From positions 1-34,982 of the forward strand of contig JBDRMN010000011.1 of the NCBI GenBank assembly GCA_043812055.1: DNA of 34,982 nucleotides, in the 5' to 3' direction. Below the pieces are notes generated by a model. That model saw only the letters and a list, made by a program, of their open reading frames with translations. It was not told where the DNA came from and did no database searches. The DNA is from JBDRMN01 sp043812055 (lineage in GTDB: Bacteria; Patescibacteriota; Gracilibacteria; JAHISY01). How positions within the stretch are numbered: position 1 is the first letter of the stretch; each line of letters starts with the position of its first letter. Positions 29,414 to 34,982 of the stretch are shown here, piece after piece. Position numbers and translations under genes: made by a program.

Positions 29414-29857
29414 ATGCATTGCGTTAAATGTGCAGCTACCGATACCAGTGTGATTGATTCCCGTGAGAGCGAGGGTGGTGCGGCGATTCGACGCAGGAGG
29501 GAGTGCAATAAATGTAGTTACCGATTCACGACCTACGAACGCGTAGATACACCGAATTTCATAGTGATCAAGAAAGACGGCATGCGCGAGCCCTTCAACC
29601 GTGAGAAGCTCCAAAAATCGATCTGGGTGGCGTGTCAAAAGCGGCCGGTGAGGCAGGATCAGGTGGAGCAGGTCCTAAACGCGATTGAGGACGAGCTGCG
29701 TGGGGAGAAAGAAGTTGATTCCCGCAAAATCGGCAATCTCCTAATGAAGGCGCTAAAGCGGCTCGACGATGTCGCCTATATCCGTTACGCGAGTGTGTAT
29801 CGCGAATTCAAGGACGTGGCGAGCTTTCAGAAGGAATTGCATAGACTACGAAGGTAA
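29414..29857 (+). CDS. nrdR: Transcriptional regulator NrdR
   Basis: NrdR represses ribonucleotide reductase genes when its ATP-cone senses dATP. The 147-residue protein has the zinc ribbon Cys3, Cys6, Cys31 and Cys34 (MHCVKC and RRRECNKC), the FTTYER linker and the ATP-cone with FIVIKKDGMREPFNREKLQKSI. Length is typical. TAAAAT at 29401-29406 is seven bases before the ATG, so the mRNA is probably leaderless or nearly so. No nrd genes are in the window. Confidence 0.96.
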   Translation: MHCVKCAATDTSVIDSRESEGGAAIRRRRECNKCSYRFTTYERVDTPNFIVIKKDGMREPFNREKLQKSIWVACQKRPVRQDQVEQVLNAIEDELRGEKEVDSRKIGNLLMKALKRLDDVAYIRYASVYREFKDVASFQKELHRLRR

Positions 29858-29992
29858 ATGTTCAATGTACAATGAGTTTCACCATGCTAGGCTTGGGGTT
29901 TCGACAAAGCTGAATCTGAGTGGGGTTTTGCGTTAAAATGCATCGGCTTTTTTCATTAAAAATTAGAAATTGAAAATTGAAAATTGATCTGT

Positions 29993-30068
29993 CGGGGTGT
30001 AGCGCAGTTGGTAGCGCACACGGCTGGGGGCCGTGAGGTCGCAGGTTCAAGTCCTGTCACCCCGACCA
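29993..30068 (+). tRNA. tRNA-Pro(GGG)
   Basis: Acceptor CGGGGTG pairs with CACCCCG; anticodon stem CACGG/CCGTG around CTGGGGG with anticodon GGG; T-arm GCAGG-TTCAAGT-CCTGT. Encoded CCA at 30066-30068. Copies and pieces of this gene follow downstream. Confidence 0.94.
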
Positions 30069-30070
30069 TT

Positions 30071-30109
30071 CAATCAGGTTCTTCCCGCGAAGCGGGAAGG
30101 TTCTGATTG
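30071..30109 (+). terminator. Hairpin after tRNA-Pro(GGG)
   Basis: CAATCAG/CTGATTG forms the base and CTTCCCGC/GCGGGAAG (8 bp, 3-base loop) the top. It starts directly after the tRNA 3' end. The T-run is missing, so it may serve processing or termination without one. Confidence 0.4.
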
Positions 30110-30224
30110 AAATAGTGGGTGGTAGGCGCGAGCTTGCGCGTAGACCGCAAAATCGATCATGCTGGCACGCGGACTCCGGGGCGACCCGTGAACAAGCCAG
30201 GCTAAAGCATAGACATCGGCTAGC

Positions 30225-30248
30225 CAAGTCCTGTCACCCCGACCATTC
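30225..30248 (+). pseudogene. Duplicated 3' end of tRNA-Pro
   Basis: These 24 bases (CAAGTCCTGTCACCCCGACC plus ATTC) are identical to 30048-30071, the T-arm, acceptor, CCA and flank of tRNA-Pro(GGG). No intact 5' half precedes them, although TAGCC just before recalls the D-arm. It is a partial duplication. Confidence 0.8.
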
Positions 30249-30323
30249 GACTCACTCACTTCGCTCGCTCGCTCATGGCGGGCCATCCTTCTTTCCCTCA
30301 TTGCACATTTAAAATTAATCTAT

Positions 30324-30386
30324 CGGGGTATAGCGCAGTTTCCGCCACAGGCGGATGAGCCTCTGGCTCAGGCTAGCGCACACGCC
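30324..30386 (+). pseudogene. tRNA-Pro relic split by the 30-bp repeat
   Basis: CGGGGTATAGCGCAGTT (30324-30340) is the 5' part of tRNA-Pro. A 30-bp double-hairpin repeat (30341-30370) then breaks the D-loop, and GGCTAGCGCACACGCC (30371-30386) resumes exactly where the tRNA sequence should continue. The rest of the tRNA is missing. Compare CAGTTGGCTAGCGC in tRNA-Pro(CGG) at 30417. Confidence 0.85.
30341..30370 (+). repeat. 30-bp double-hairpin repeat inserted in a tRNA relic
   Basis: TCCGCC-ACA-GGCGGA followed by TGAGCC-TCT-GGCTCA, the exact reverse complement of 7551-7580. The borders of the unit are fixed by the interrupted tRNA sequence, with no target-site duplication visible. Confidence 0.88.
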
Positions 30387-30416
30387 ACACAATCTTCATT
30401 ACAATTATTGTCATCT

Positions 30417-30493
30417 CGGGGTGTAGCGCAGTTGGCTAGCGCGCGTCGTTCGGGACGACGAGGTCGCCGGTTCAAGTCCGGTCACCCCGACCA
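30417..30493 (+). tRNA. tRNA-Pro(CGG)
   Basis: Acceptor CGGGGTG with CACCCCG; anticodon stem CGTCG/CGACG around TTCGGGA with anticodon CGG; T-arm GCCGG-TTCAAGT-CCGGT. Encoded CCA at 30491-30493. Its 3' end overlaps the last codons of the convergent gene at 30482-31015. Confidence 0.94.
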
Positions 30494-31015
30494 CGAAAAA
30501 ACTTTTGAGATCTTGTATTGCGTTGCTCTACGCAGAACAACGAAAATATTCCTTTCTTTAATCTGCTCAATAAAAACAACTTCTGCAAATTTTCTCAAGA
30601 AAGCCCCTTGCCACTTGAGACGAATTCTGTTTTCTTTTCTAAAATCACTGAAATGCTGACGCATTACTTTGATGGAACTTTCTCCTGTTTTGTTTTTTTC
30701 GATTATGGTTTTGATAAATTGAGATTCTAGGTTGCGCTTATTTTTGGTCCAATAAGCTTCTTTTGGGTGTTGGTGTTTTTCGAAATTAAATTTTCCAAAC
30801 CGATTGGCAAGTATTTGAGCCAACTTATTCGAGATTTTAAAAATATTAGCTTGTACGAAGATCAACCACTGTTCTACGTCGTCAAATTGAAAATCAACAT
30901 GGTTGAGTTCGTTTTGAATTTCCTCTAAAAATTTTTGTAAAGTTTCACGACTTTCTGAACAGCCCAGCTTGCAAGTGTTGGTCGCCTTTTCGCGAACTTT
31001 GTTCGAAGTGGCCAC
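30482..31015 (-). CDS. Unidentified 177-residue protein
   Basis: I do not recognise this protein. It starts with GTG at 31015. The sequence is rich in Lys, Glu, Phe and Asn, with probable helices (ESRETLQKFLEEIQNELNHV; NIFKISNKLAQILANRF; IKVMRQHFSDFRKENRIRLKWQGAFLRKFAEVVFIEQIKERNIFVVLRRA). There is no signal peptide or membrane segment. Base composition is AT-richer than in the genes on either side. The last four codons lie within the 3' end of tRNA-Pro(CGG) on the other strand, which suggests that the C-terminus was set by insertion or rearrangement beside the tRNA. Confidence 0.65.
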   Translation of the reverse strand: MATSNKVREKATNTCKLGCSESRETLQKFLEEIQNELNHVDFQFDDVEQWLIFVQANIFKISNKLAQILANRFGKFNFEKHQHPKEAYWTKNKRNLESQFIKTIIEKNKTGESSIKVMRQHFSDFRKENRIRLKWQGAFLRKFAEVVFIEQIKERNIFVVLRRATQYKISKVFSWSG

Positions 31016-31066
31016 TTTGAAAATTAAAAGTGTTTTACTTTATCAGCTAAAGCAAAAAAATCAAAT

Positions 31067-31621
31067 TTACTCCCCAAACTTCTCTACCTCATAAGTCTGA
31101 ATATCCAGTTTTCCGGATTTCCAGGCGTCGAAAGGTAGGCCCGCTTTGGCGCAGAGGCTTTCGAGGAATTCTTTCTTCTGCTTTATTTCCTCCCAAACCT
31201 GCGGGAGGTAAGTGGCGGTATGAAAACCGTCGGAGAGGATCACTCCATCCCGCCCCGGTCGCAACTTGGCGAGTAAATCTTTGCCATCAGAATGATCGAG
31301 CACTCGGGGTGGCGTGAGGACGGAGATTTTGATTTTGATTTCCGAAAGTTCGGTCAGGCTGGCTGCCGGAAAGCGCGGGTCCCCTACTGCCGCGTTCACA
31401 GCATTACCCGCGACATCCTCTGTTAGCGGCCGGTGAGCTTCGAGACTGCCGATACAGCCGCGGAGATTGCCTCCTCTCGTAAGGGTCACGAAAGTAGCCC
31501 GTTCTTCTTTCAGGATCTCATCTTTAGTTTCCATTCTTGGCGACTCACCAGTTTTCAAATACTCTGTAATCGCTTGCCGGGCAAGTTGGAGGAGGTATGC
31601 GCGCTGTTCTGCGGAGTACAT
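31067..31621 (-). CDS. amrA: AMMECR1 domain protein (AmmeMemoRadiSam protein A)
   Basis: The 184-residue protein is an AMMECR1 domain. The invariant-type motif LRGCIGSLEAHRPL is at residues 53-66, followed by VAGNAVNAAVGDPRFPAASLTELSEIKIKISVLTPP and DGVILSDGFHTATYLPQVW. I chose ATG 31621, seven bases after the MEMO1 stop, because the longer frame (to 31723) lies wholly within the MEMO1 gene and is not conserved. Its biochemical role is not established; it is the first of three neighbouring gene families that occur together in many prokaryotes. Confidence 0.93.
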   Translation of the reverse strand: MYSAEQRAYLLQLARQAITEYLKTGESPRMETKDEILKEERATFVTLTRGGNLRGCIGSLEAHRPLTEDVAGNAVNAAVGDPRFPAASLTELSEIKIKISVLTPPRVLDHSDGKDLLAKLRPGRDGVILSDGFHTATYLPQVWEEIKQKKEFLESLCAKAGLPFDAWKSGKLDIQTYEVEKFGE

Positions 31622-31628
31622 GGGAGTT

Positions 31629-32432
31629 TCAACTAATGGCGAAGGCGGCATAGCCGACGACTGCAGCAGTGTCGCCGGTCGATTCCGCGGAATTCGTGTA
31701 ATCAAGTAGCTGAATCTGGCCACCCGTATTTTTCACGAGCTGCAGCGCCGTTATTATCGGAACTGCTCCGCAGGCATCGATCGAATTTACATTCTCGAGC
31801 TTGAGCGAGGTAATTATTTTTATACTCTGCTCGTCCTTCTCGCGAGCAACCTTTTCCGGCAGGTGGTGGCTGAGGTCGGAGGAAATGACGAAAAGATTTT
31901 CCGGCTGATCAAAATACTTCTCGAGAATGGTTGCTAATCGCTCCGGTGGAATGCTACCGGCGAGGATGGGAACAATCTGGAAATCAGACAACACTTGCTG
32001 CAAAAACGGGAGCTGGACTTCGAGGCAATGCTCTTCGGTATGCGCCTCAGCTGTGAATTCAAACTCTGCATTTTTCAGTAGCTCCGAACAAGTTTCCCGA
32101 TCGACTGTTGCTCGCCCCAGTGGTGTCTCATACGCTTCGAAATCCCCCACGGAAGCCGTGACGTAGGCGAAATGACTGGGACCAAGGAGAAAAACCCGCC
32201 AGGACTTTGCGGGCAAATCACTTAACTGTTTGTAAGCAACCCCGGCTGTCTTCCCGGAATACGGGTAGCCCGCATGCGGAGCGATGACTCCTTTTAAATT
32301 CTCTATTTTCTGTGATTTTGCCGCGTTCAAAAAACCAGCAACTGTGCTCGCAAGCTCGGCTGGATCAGCCGGGTAAAAGGCTCCGGCTACAGCAGGTGGC
32401 CTGGTCGTTAGGTCTTTAGGTCTTTGGGTCAT
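31629..32432 (-). CDS. amrB: MEMO1/LigB-like protein (AmmeMemoRadiSam protein B)
   Basis: The 267-residue protein belongs to the MEMO1 family, related to class III ring-opening dioxygenases. The family residues that bind metal in human MEMO1 correspond to His53 (APHAGYPYSG), His87 (LGPSHF) and Cys221 (DACGAVPI); SSDLSHH lies at 184-190. The activity of bacterial members is unknown. The stop is followed after seven bases by the AMMECR1 gene. Upstream, toward the radical SAM gene, there is a 180-base gap full of repeats. Confidence 0.93.
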   Translation of the reverse strand: MTQRPKDLTTRPPAVAGAFYPADPAELASTVAGFLNAAKSQKIENLKGVIAPHAGYPYSGKTAGVAYKQLSDLPAKSWRVFLLGPSHFAYVTASVGDFEAYETPLGRATVDRETCSELLKNAEFEFTAEAHTEEHCLEVQLPFLQQVLSDFQIVPILAGSIPPERLATILEKYFDQPENLFVISSDLSHHLPEKVAREKDEQSIKIITSLKLENVNSIDACGAVPIITALQLVKNTGGQIQLLDYTNSAESTGDTAAVVGYAAFAIS

Positions 32433-32446
32433 TAGGTAGTGGTGTT

Positions 32447-32506
32447 TCAGCCAGAGGCTTGAGCCGGAGGCTCATCCGCCTCTGGAGGAGATCCGCCTAT
32501 GGCGGA
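32447..32506 (-). repeat. Nested copies of the 30-bp double-hairpin repeat
   Basis: A full copy (32460-32489; TGAGCC-GGA-GGCTCA then TCCGCC-TCT-GGAGGA) lies between the two halves of another (TCAGCCAGAGGCT at 32447-32459 and TCCGCC-TAT-GGCGGA at 32492-32506). One unit seems to have entered the middle of another. Confidence 0.75.
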
Positions 32507-32546
32507 AGTGGATAGTGTTAGTGTTAGGGATTTTTGGATCCTTAAT

Positions 32547-32578
32547 CCTGCCTGCGCCAAGGCTTCGGCAGGCAAGCC
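32547..32578. repeat. Palindromic repeat CCTGCCTGCGCC/GGCAGGCAAG
   Basis: CCTGCCTGCGCCAAGGC followed by TTCGGCAGGCAAGCC, a member of the dispersed GC-rich palindrome family, in the amrB-radical SAM gap. Confidence 0.6.
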
Positions 32579-32612
32579 TTAATTCTTACTCCTTAATCCT
32601 CACCGGTATATT

Positions 32613-33491
32613 TTAAACGTTTCCGAGATGAACATGCTTCAAGCCAGCGGCTTTGCCAATTTTGGCGGCGTGTTCGAGGGTTTTGACCGGCGTGGGCGGA
32701 TTGGTGAATTTATACGCGGGGAAATAACGCGAGATGTGCCAGGGAATATTTTCATCAATGCTCGCGATGAATTCGGCAATTTGGGTGAGCTCTTCCGTTG
32801 AATCGTTCTCACCAGGGATGATGAGTGTAGTTAGCTCGAGGTGAATTTTATGGGCGTGTAAAAATTTAATGTTATCCAAAACGGGGGCCAGTCTGCCACC
32901 ACAAATCTGCTGATAAAAATCTTCGCGAAAACTTTTGAGGTCGATATTCGCGGCGTCGAGCAGGCCCGGTAGATGTTCCCTCAATTCGGGGGAGAAAAAT
33001 CCATTCGAAACAAAAACATTGCGCAACTTATTCTGTATCGCCAGCTCCATCGTCGCGTGGGCGTATTCGAAAAAAACAGTCGGCTCATTGTAGGTGTAGG
33101 CGATGGCGGGAATATGCTCCTTCAGGCAAATGGCGACGATTTCTTCCGGCATCAGATCCACTCCAAAGCTCTCAATTTCTACTTCTGAATGATCTTTCGA
33201 AAACTGGGAGCTGTCCCAATTTTGGCAAAACTGACAGCGCAGGTTGCAGCCCACAGTTCCGAGCGAAAAAATCGCAGTTCCAGGAAAGAAATGGTAGAGC
33301 GGTTTTTTTTCGATCGGGTCAGTGGCGACACTGGCGGCTTTGCCGTAAACGAGGAGTTGTAACTCCCCGCCTTCGTTTCTCCGCACCCCGCAAATACCGG
33401 TTTTACCTTCCGGAATTTGGCAGTAGTGATTGCACGCGAGGCACTGCACTTTTTTACTCGGGAGTGTTTTACTAAGCCAGGCTGTCTGCAT
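32613..33491 (-). CDS. amrS: AmmeMemoRadiSam system radical SAM enzyme
   Basis: The 292-residue protein is a radical SAM enzyme related to pyruvate formate-lyase activators. The [4Fe-4S]-SAM cluster motif CNLRCQFC has Cys82, Cys86 and Cys89. Four further Cys at the N-terminus (Cys17, Cys20, Cys24, Cys34 in CLACNHYCQIPEGKTGICGVR) probably hold a metal. AYTYNEPTVFFEY near 134 and NGFFSPELREHL near 165 are typical of this subfamily. Its substrate is unknown; physical linkage to AMMECR1 and MEMO1 genes is the defining context. The promoter is a leaderless-type -10 box. Confidence 0.94.
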   Translation of the reverse strand: MQTAWLSKTLPSKKVQCLACNHYCQIPEGKTGICGVRRNEGGELQLLVYGKAASVATDPIEKKPLYHFFPGTAIFSLGTVGCNLRCQFCQNWDSSQFSKDHSEVEIESFGVDLMPEEIVAICLKEHIPAIAYTYNEPTVFFEYAHATMELAIQNKLRNVFVSNGFFSPELREHLPGLLDAANIDLKSFREDFYQQICGGRLAPVLDNIKFLHAHKIHLELTTLIIPGENDSTEELTQIAEFIASIDENIPWHISRYFPAYKFTNPPTPVKTLEHAAKIGKAAGLKHVHLGNV

Positions 33492-33497
33492 ATCTGA

Positions 33498-33506
33498 ATT
33501 TTAGCA
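33498..33506 (-). promoter_or_regulatory. Extended -10 box of the radical SAM gene, leaderless
   Basis: Minus-strand TGCTAAAAT, six bases (TCAGAT), then the ATG at 33491, so transcription should start at the start codon. It is back-to-back with the plus-strand promoter at 33517-33545. Confidence 0.6.
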
Positions 33507-33516
33507 AGTCTGCCCA

Positions 33517-33545
33517 TTGACTTCCAGTGTGATTTATGATATAAT
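33517..33545 (+). promoter_or_regulatory. Consensus-like promoter of the gene at 33568
   Basis: TTGACT (33517-33522), 17 bases, TATAAT (33540-33545) with a TG two bases before. Expected start near 33552, 16 bases before the ATG. It is the closest match to the sigma-70 consensus in the window. Confidence 0.8.
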
Positions 33546-33567
33546 GACAAGAGACATAAACACTAAA

Positions 33568-33867
33568 ATGGCAGAACAAACGGAAAATCTCGAGGCCAAA
33601 ATCGAAGAGTTTTTAGGTGTTTTTGGGCTTGATCCTGAAACTAAATCCAAGGTTGTAGAAAATATTTCAAAGCTCAATACCGCGGAAAAACACAAAGTGC
33701 TTAAAGTTATAGTTTCCAAAATGGCTGAACTGAAAGGTGCACAGAAGGATTTTTTGAATAGATTACTACGCTCCCAGAAGCGCAAAATTGAGGACTGGGA
33801 ACGACAAGAGCACGAAAAAGATGAGCAAAAGGCGGAAAAAGAATTGAATTCTTACTTTGCTGCTTAA
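33568..33867 (+). CDS. Small helical protein of unknown function
   Basis: This 99-residue protein (MAEQTENLEAKIEEFLGVFGLDPETKSK...) consists of charged helices: a first part with repeating hydrophobic positions (KIEEFLGVFGL, KVVENISKL, KVLKVIVSKMAEL) and a last part very rich in Glu, Lys and Gln that may form a coiled coil. No family is recognised. ATG 33568 is placed 16 bases after the predicted transcription start; the open frame extends into the promoter and is not used. It overlaps or nearly touches the next gene. Confidence 0.75.
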   Translation: MAEQTENLEAKIEEFLGVFGLDPETKSKVVENISKLNTAEKHKVLKVIVSKMAELKGAQKDFLNRLLRSQKRKIEDWERQEHEKDEQKAEKELNSYFAA

Positions 33868-33877
33868 TTTTTCAAAA

Positions 33878-34360
33878 GTGGACAATAATCCCTCTAAGGG
33901 TTATCTCGCAAGGAATGGTGATAACTTTGAAACGACCGAATCATTTACGTCAGCCTTTGAAAAAGATGTCTCGACAGGAAGTGAGCTTAAGGCTCAAATT
34001 GAAAAATTTAGCCAAGCAGTGAACAAAGCAGCCGGGGTGATGCTAAGTAATAAAGAAGTAGGTGCCTTAAGTGAGATTGAAGCAGGAGCGGAAAGTAAGA
34101 TTGAAGCCGCAGTCATTGCCTTCCAAGAAGCCGAAGCAAGTGGAAACACAGAGCCGCATTTTGATGAAAAATACGAAGTAAAGTTGAGCGAACTCAAAGC
34201 TTTTTTTAAAGAATGGACCGATGTAGCCAAACTTGAGAAAGCTTTTCGAGAACAGGGCTCGATAAAACACGATGTTTCAGTCAAGGCAGGTAAAGAATTT
34301 TCCAAAAGTCATAACAGTAAATTGGCAGCAGTCGCAGAGGCTCTAGACAAAGAGAGCTAG
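33878..34360 (+). CDS. Helical protein of unknown function downstream of 33568
   Basis: The 160-residue frame from GTG 33878 (a TTG at 33857, overlapping the previous stop, is an alternative) is acidic and helical: FTSAFEKDVSTGSELKAQIEKF, NKEVGALSEIEAGAESKIEAAVIAFQEAEA, KYEVKLSELKAFFKEWTDVAKLEKAFREQ. The composition (Ala, Glu, Lys, Ser) suggests a cytoplasmic bundle. No family is recognised. It is cotranscribed with 33568 and ended by the terminator at 34364-34402. Confidence 0.7.
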   Translation: MDNNPSKGYLARNGDNFETTESFTSAFEKDVSTGSELKAQIEKFSQAVNKAAGVMLSNKEVGALSEIEAGAESKIEAAVIAFQEAEASGNTEPHFDEKYEVKLSELKAFFKEWTDVAKLEKAFREQGSIKHDVSVKAGKEFSKSHNSKLAAVAEALDKES

Positions 34361-34363
34361 AAG

Positions 34364-34402
34364 ATAGCCTGCTTACCAGCTTGCATTTAAGGCTATTTTT
34401 TT
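34364..34402 (+). terminator. Rho-independent terminator
   Basis: ATAGCCT (34364-34370) pairs with AGGCTAT (34390-34396), followed by a run of seven T. It lies directly after the stop at 34360. Confidence 0.75.
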
Positions 34403-34448
34403 GTCAACCCAGGCTGTCTGCGTGCGTTCACTTTTAATTACAAAAAAG

Positions 34449-34789
34449 GCCCAAGCAAGTGATAAGCCGAGTTTTGTCGAGGACAATCATTTATCTTCGC
34501 AGTGGGTAACCTGGAGTCCGTGCCTACTTTTTCCAGATTTCCATTCCCACCTTGCAGCCGAGAGGGTTTACCGCGCACCCCGTTCACACGGGGGCGAAGA
34601 GCATAGCTCGATCCTAGAATTCGAACACTGCTCAACTTTTCACCTTTGGTCCCGCCAAGGCGGGACTAGAGTAGTCTCTGTGGCACTTTCCCTAGGATCA
34701 CTCCCGGTAGCCGTTAGCTACTCTCGTTGGCACGCGCTGCTCGGACTTTCCTCCCCGCTTTGCGGGGCGACTGCCTTACTTACTTGGGC
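34449..34789 (-). ncRNA. rnpB: RNase P RNA (bacterial type A-like)
   Basis: RNase P RNA matures tRNA 5' ends. On the minus strand the 5' end GCCCAAGTAAGT (34789-34778) pairs over 12 bp with ACTTGCTTGGGC (34460-34449), forming P1. Conserved parts are GAGGAAAGTCCGAGC near the 5' end, GGGAAAGTGCCACAGAGA in the middle and CTCGGCTTAT near the 3' end. Length is about 341 bases. A promoter at 34796-34824 puts the transcript start exactly at 34789. The helix GTCCCGCC/GGCGGGAC (34651-34668) in a peripheral region resembles the dispersed palindromes. TTTTTT follows the 3' end. A long plus-strand ORF over this RNA is a shadow. Confidence 0.93.
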
Positions 34790-34795
34790 AGCCTT

Positions 34796-34824
34796 ATTTT
34801 ACGAGAAAAACAGCTATAAATCAA
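34796..34824 (-). promoter_or_regulatory. Promoter of rnpB
   Basis: Minus-strand TTGATT (34824-34819), 17 bases, TAAAAT (34801-34796). Seven bases further is 34789, the 5' end predicted independently from the P1 helix. Confidence 0.75.
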
Positions 34825-34853
34825 GTAGATAAACGGTGACTCTTATATTAAGC

Positions 34854-34887
34854 CCCAGTTTATCTGACACTTTCTGTCATTAAACTG
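34854..34887. repeat. Inverted repeat CCAGTTTA/TAAACTGG before a possible transposase
   Basis: CCAGTTTA and TAAACTGG enclose TCTGACACTTTCTGTCAT. Read outward from the centre, TGTCAGATAAACTGG and TGTCATTAAACTGG are similar arms that both begin with TGTC, as ends of some insertion sequences do. The right arm lies just before the ATG at 34893. Confidence 0.45.
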
Positions 34888-34892
34888 GAAAC

Positions 34893-34982
34893 ATGCAATA
34901 CCTCTCCAAACAACAACTCATTCAGCACCGTCTCCGGGTGTTGAAAGAAGCCAAAAGGGTCGGTATTACGGCAGCATCACGA
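34893..34982 (+). CDS. N-terminus of a possible transposase or HTH protein (partial)
   Basis: Thirty residues are visible before the window ends: MQYLSKQQLIQHRLRVLKEA followed by KRVGITAASR. The pattern of a helix followed by GITAASR resembles the start of the helix-turn-helix in IS481/IS3-type transposases. The inverted repeat directly upstream supports an insertion sequence running off the right edge, but the evidence is short. Confidence 0.4.
   Translation, partial: MQYLSKQQLIQHRLRVLKEAKRVGITAASR

Noticed and set aside
30074..30301. 75-codon minus-strand ORF between tRNA-Pro genes
   Set aside because: It covers the hairpin and the duplicated tRNA end; composition is that of a chance frame.
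31622..31723. N-terminal extension of the AMMECR1 protein
   Set aside because: It lies entirely within the MEMO1 coding sequence and is not part of the domain; ATG 31621 gives the normal start.
34401..34832. 143-codon plus-strand ORF at the right end
   Set aside because: It lies antisense over RNase P RNA, whose conserved sequences and P1 helix are clear; the translation has no protein character.

Overview
The window looks like a chromosome segment of a Candidate Phyla Radiation (Patescibacteria) bacterium. The evidence is a compact S10/spc ribosomal-protein cluster without rpmD (L30), ribosomal proteins with long Lys/Glu-rich tails, many short unrecognised genes, and almost no Shine-Dalgarno sequences. 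UGA is an ordinary stop codon and tRNA-Gly has a normal TCC anticodon, which argues against the UGA-recoding Gracilibacteria/Absconditabacteria groups. The retained pyrimidine, purine, proline and LysY/LysZ-type genes suggest a metabolically richer CPR lineage. I cannot place it further from sequence alone.

Layout. 1-2624: a truncated ORF end, a GT4 glycosyltransferase and proA. 2627-4641: an AT-rich island of five short minus-strand genes of unknown function, two of them clear tandem paralogs; a 34-bp promoter-like repeat occurs at 3803 and again 900 bp later in front of lysY. 4757-6668: lysY-lysZ, the reductase and kinase of LysW-carrier arginine/lysine synthesis. 6710-18430: rpsJ to rpsE, interrupted by a small ORF, a tRNA-Gly, and two four-helix-bundle (23S-IVS-type) genes placed on either side of rpsH. 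18427-23037 (minus): a TSUP transporter, pyrC, pyrB and purH. 23045-23720: a structured region with a strong minus-strand promoter leading to purH. 23721-27488 (minus): a second GT4 enzyme, a ZIP metal transporter and RNase Y. 27879-30493: tRNA-Arg, ruvB, nrdR, two tRNA-Pro genes and damaged tRNA-Pro pieces. 31067-33491 (minus): a complete AMMECR1/MEMO1/radical-SAM triad. 33568-34982: two small helical proteins, RNase P RNA and the start of a possible transposase.

Expression signals are unusually readable. Several genes (GT4 at 157, proA, ruvB, the radical SAM gene) have a TAAAAT-like -10 box exactly six bases before the start codon, so their mRNAs are predicted to be leaderless. Ribosomal-protein genes have short AT-rich leaders without AGGAGG. 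Clear -35/-10 pairs precede rpsJ, rplC, pyrB, rnpB and the gene at 33568.

The window is full of short repeats: a 30-bp double-hairpin unit (one copy sits precisely in the D-loop of a tRNA-Pro relic), CCGCC/GGCGG palindromes, an AACTGG repeat and an AAGGTT-type 9-mer. Several of these appear within protein-coding sequence. The best candidates for undescribed biology are the IVS-like elements inside the ribosomal operon, the double-hairpin element, the small-gene island and the structured RNA region upstream of purH.
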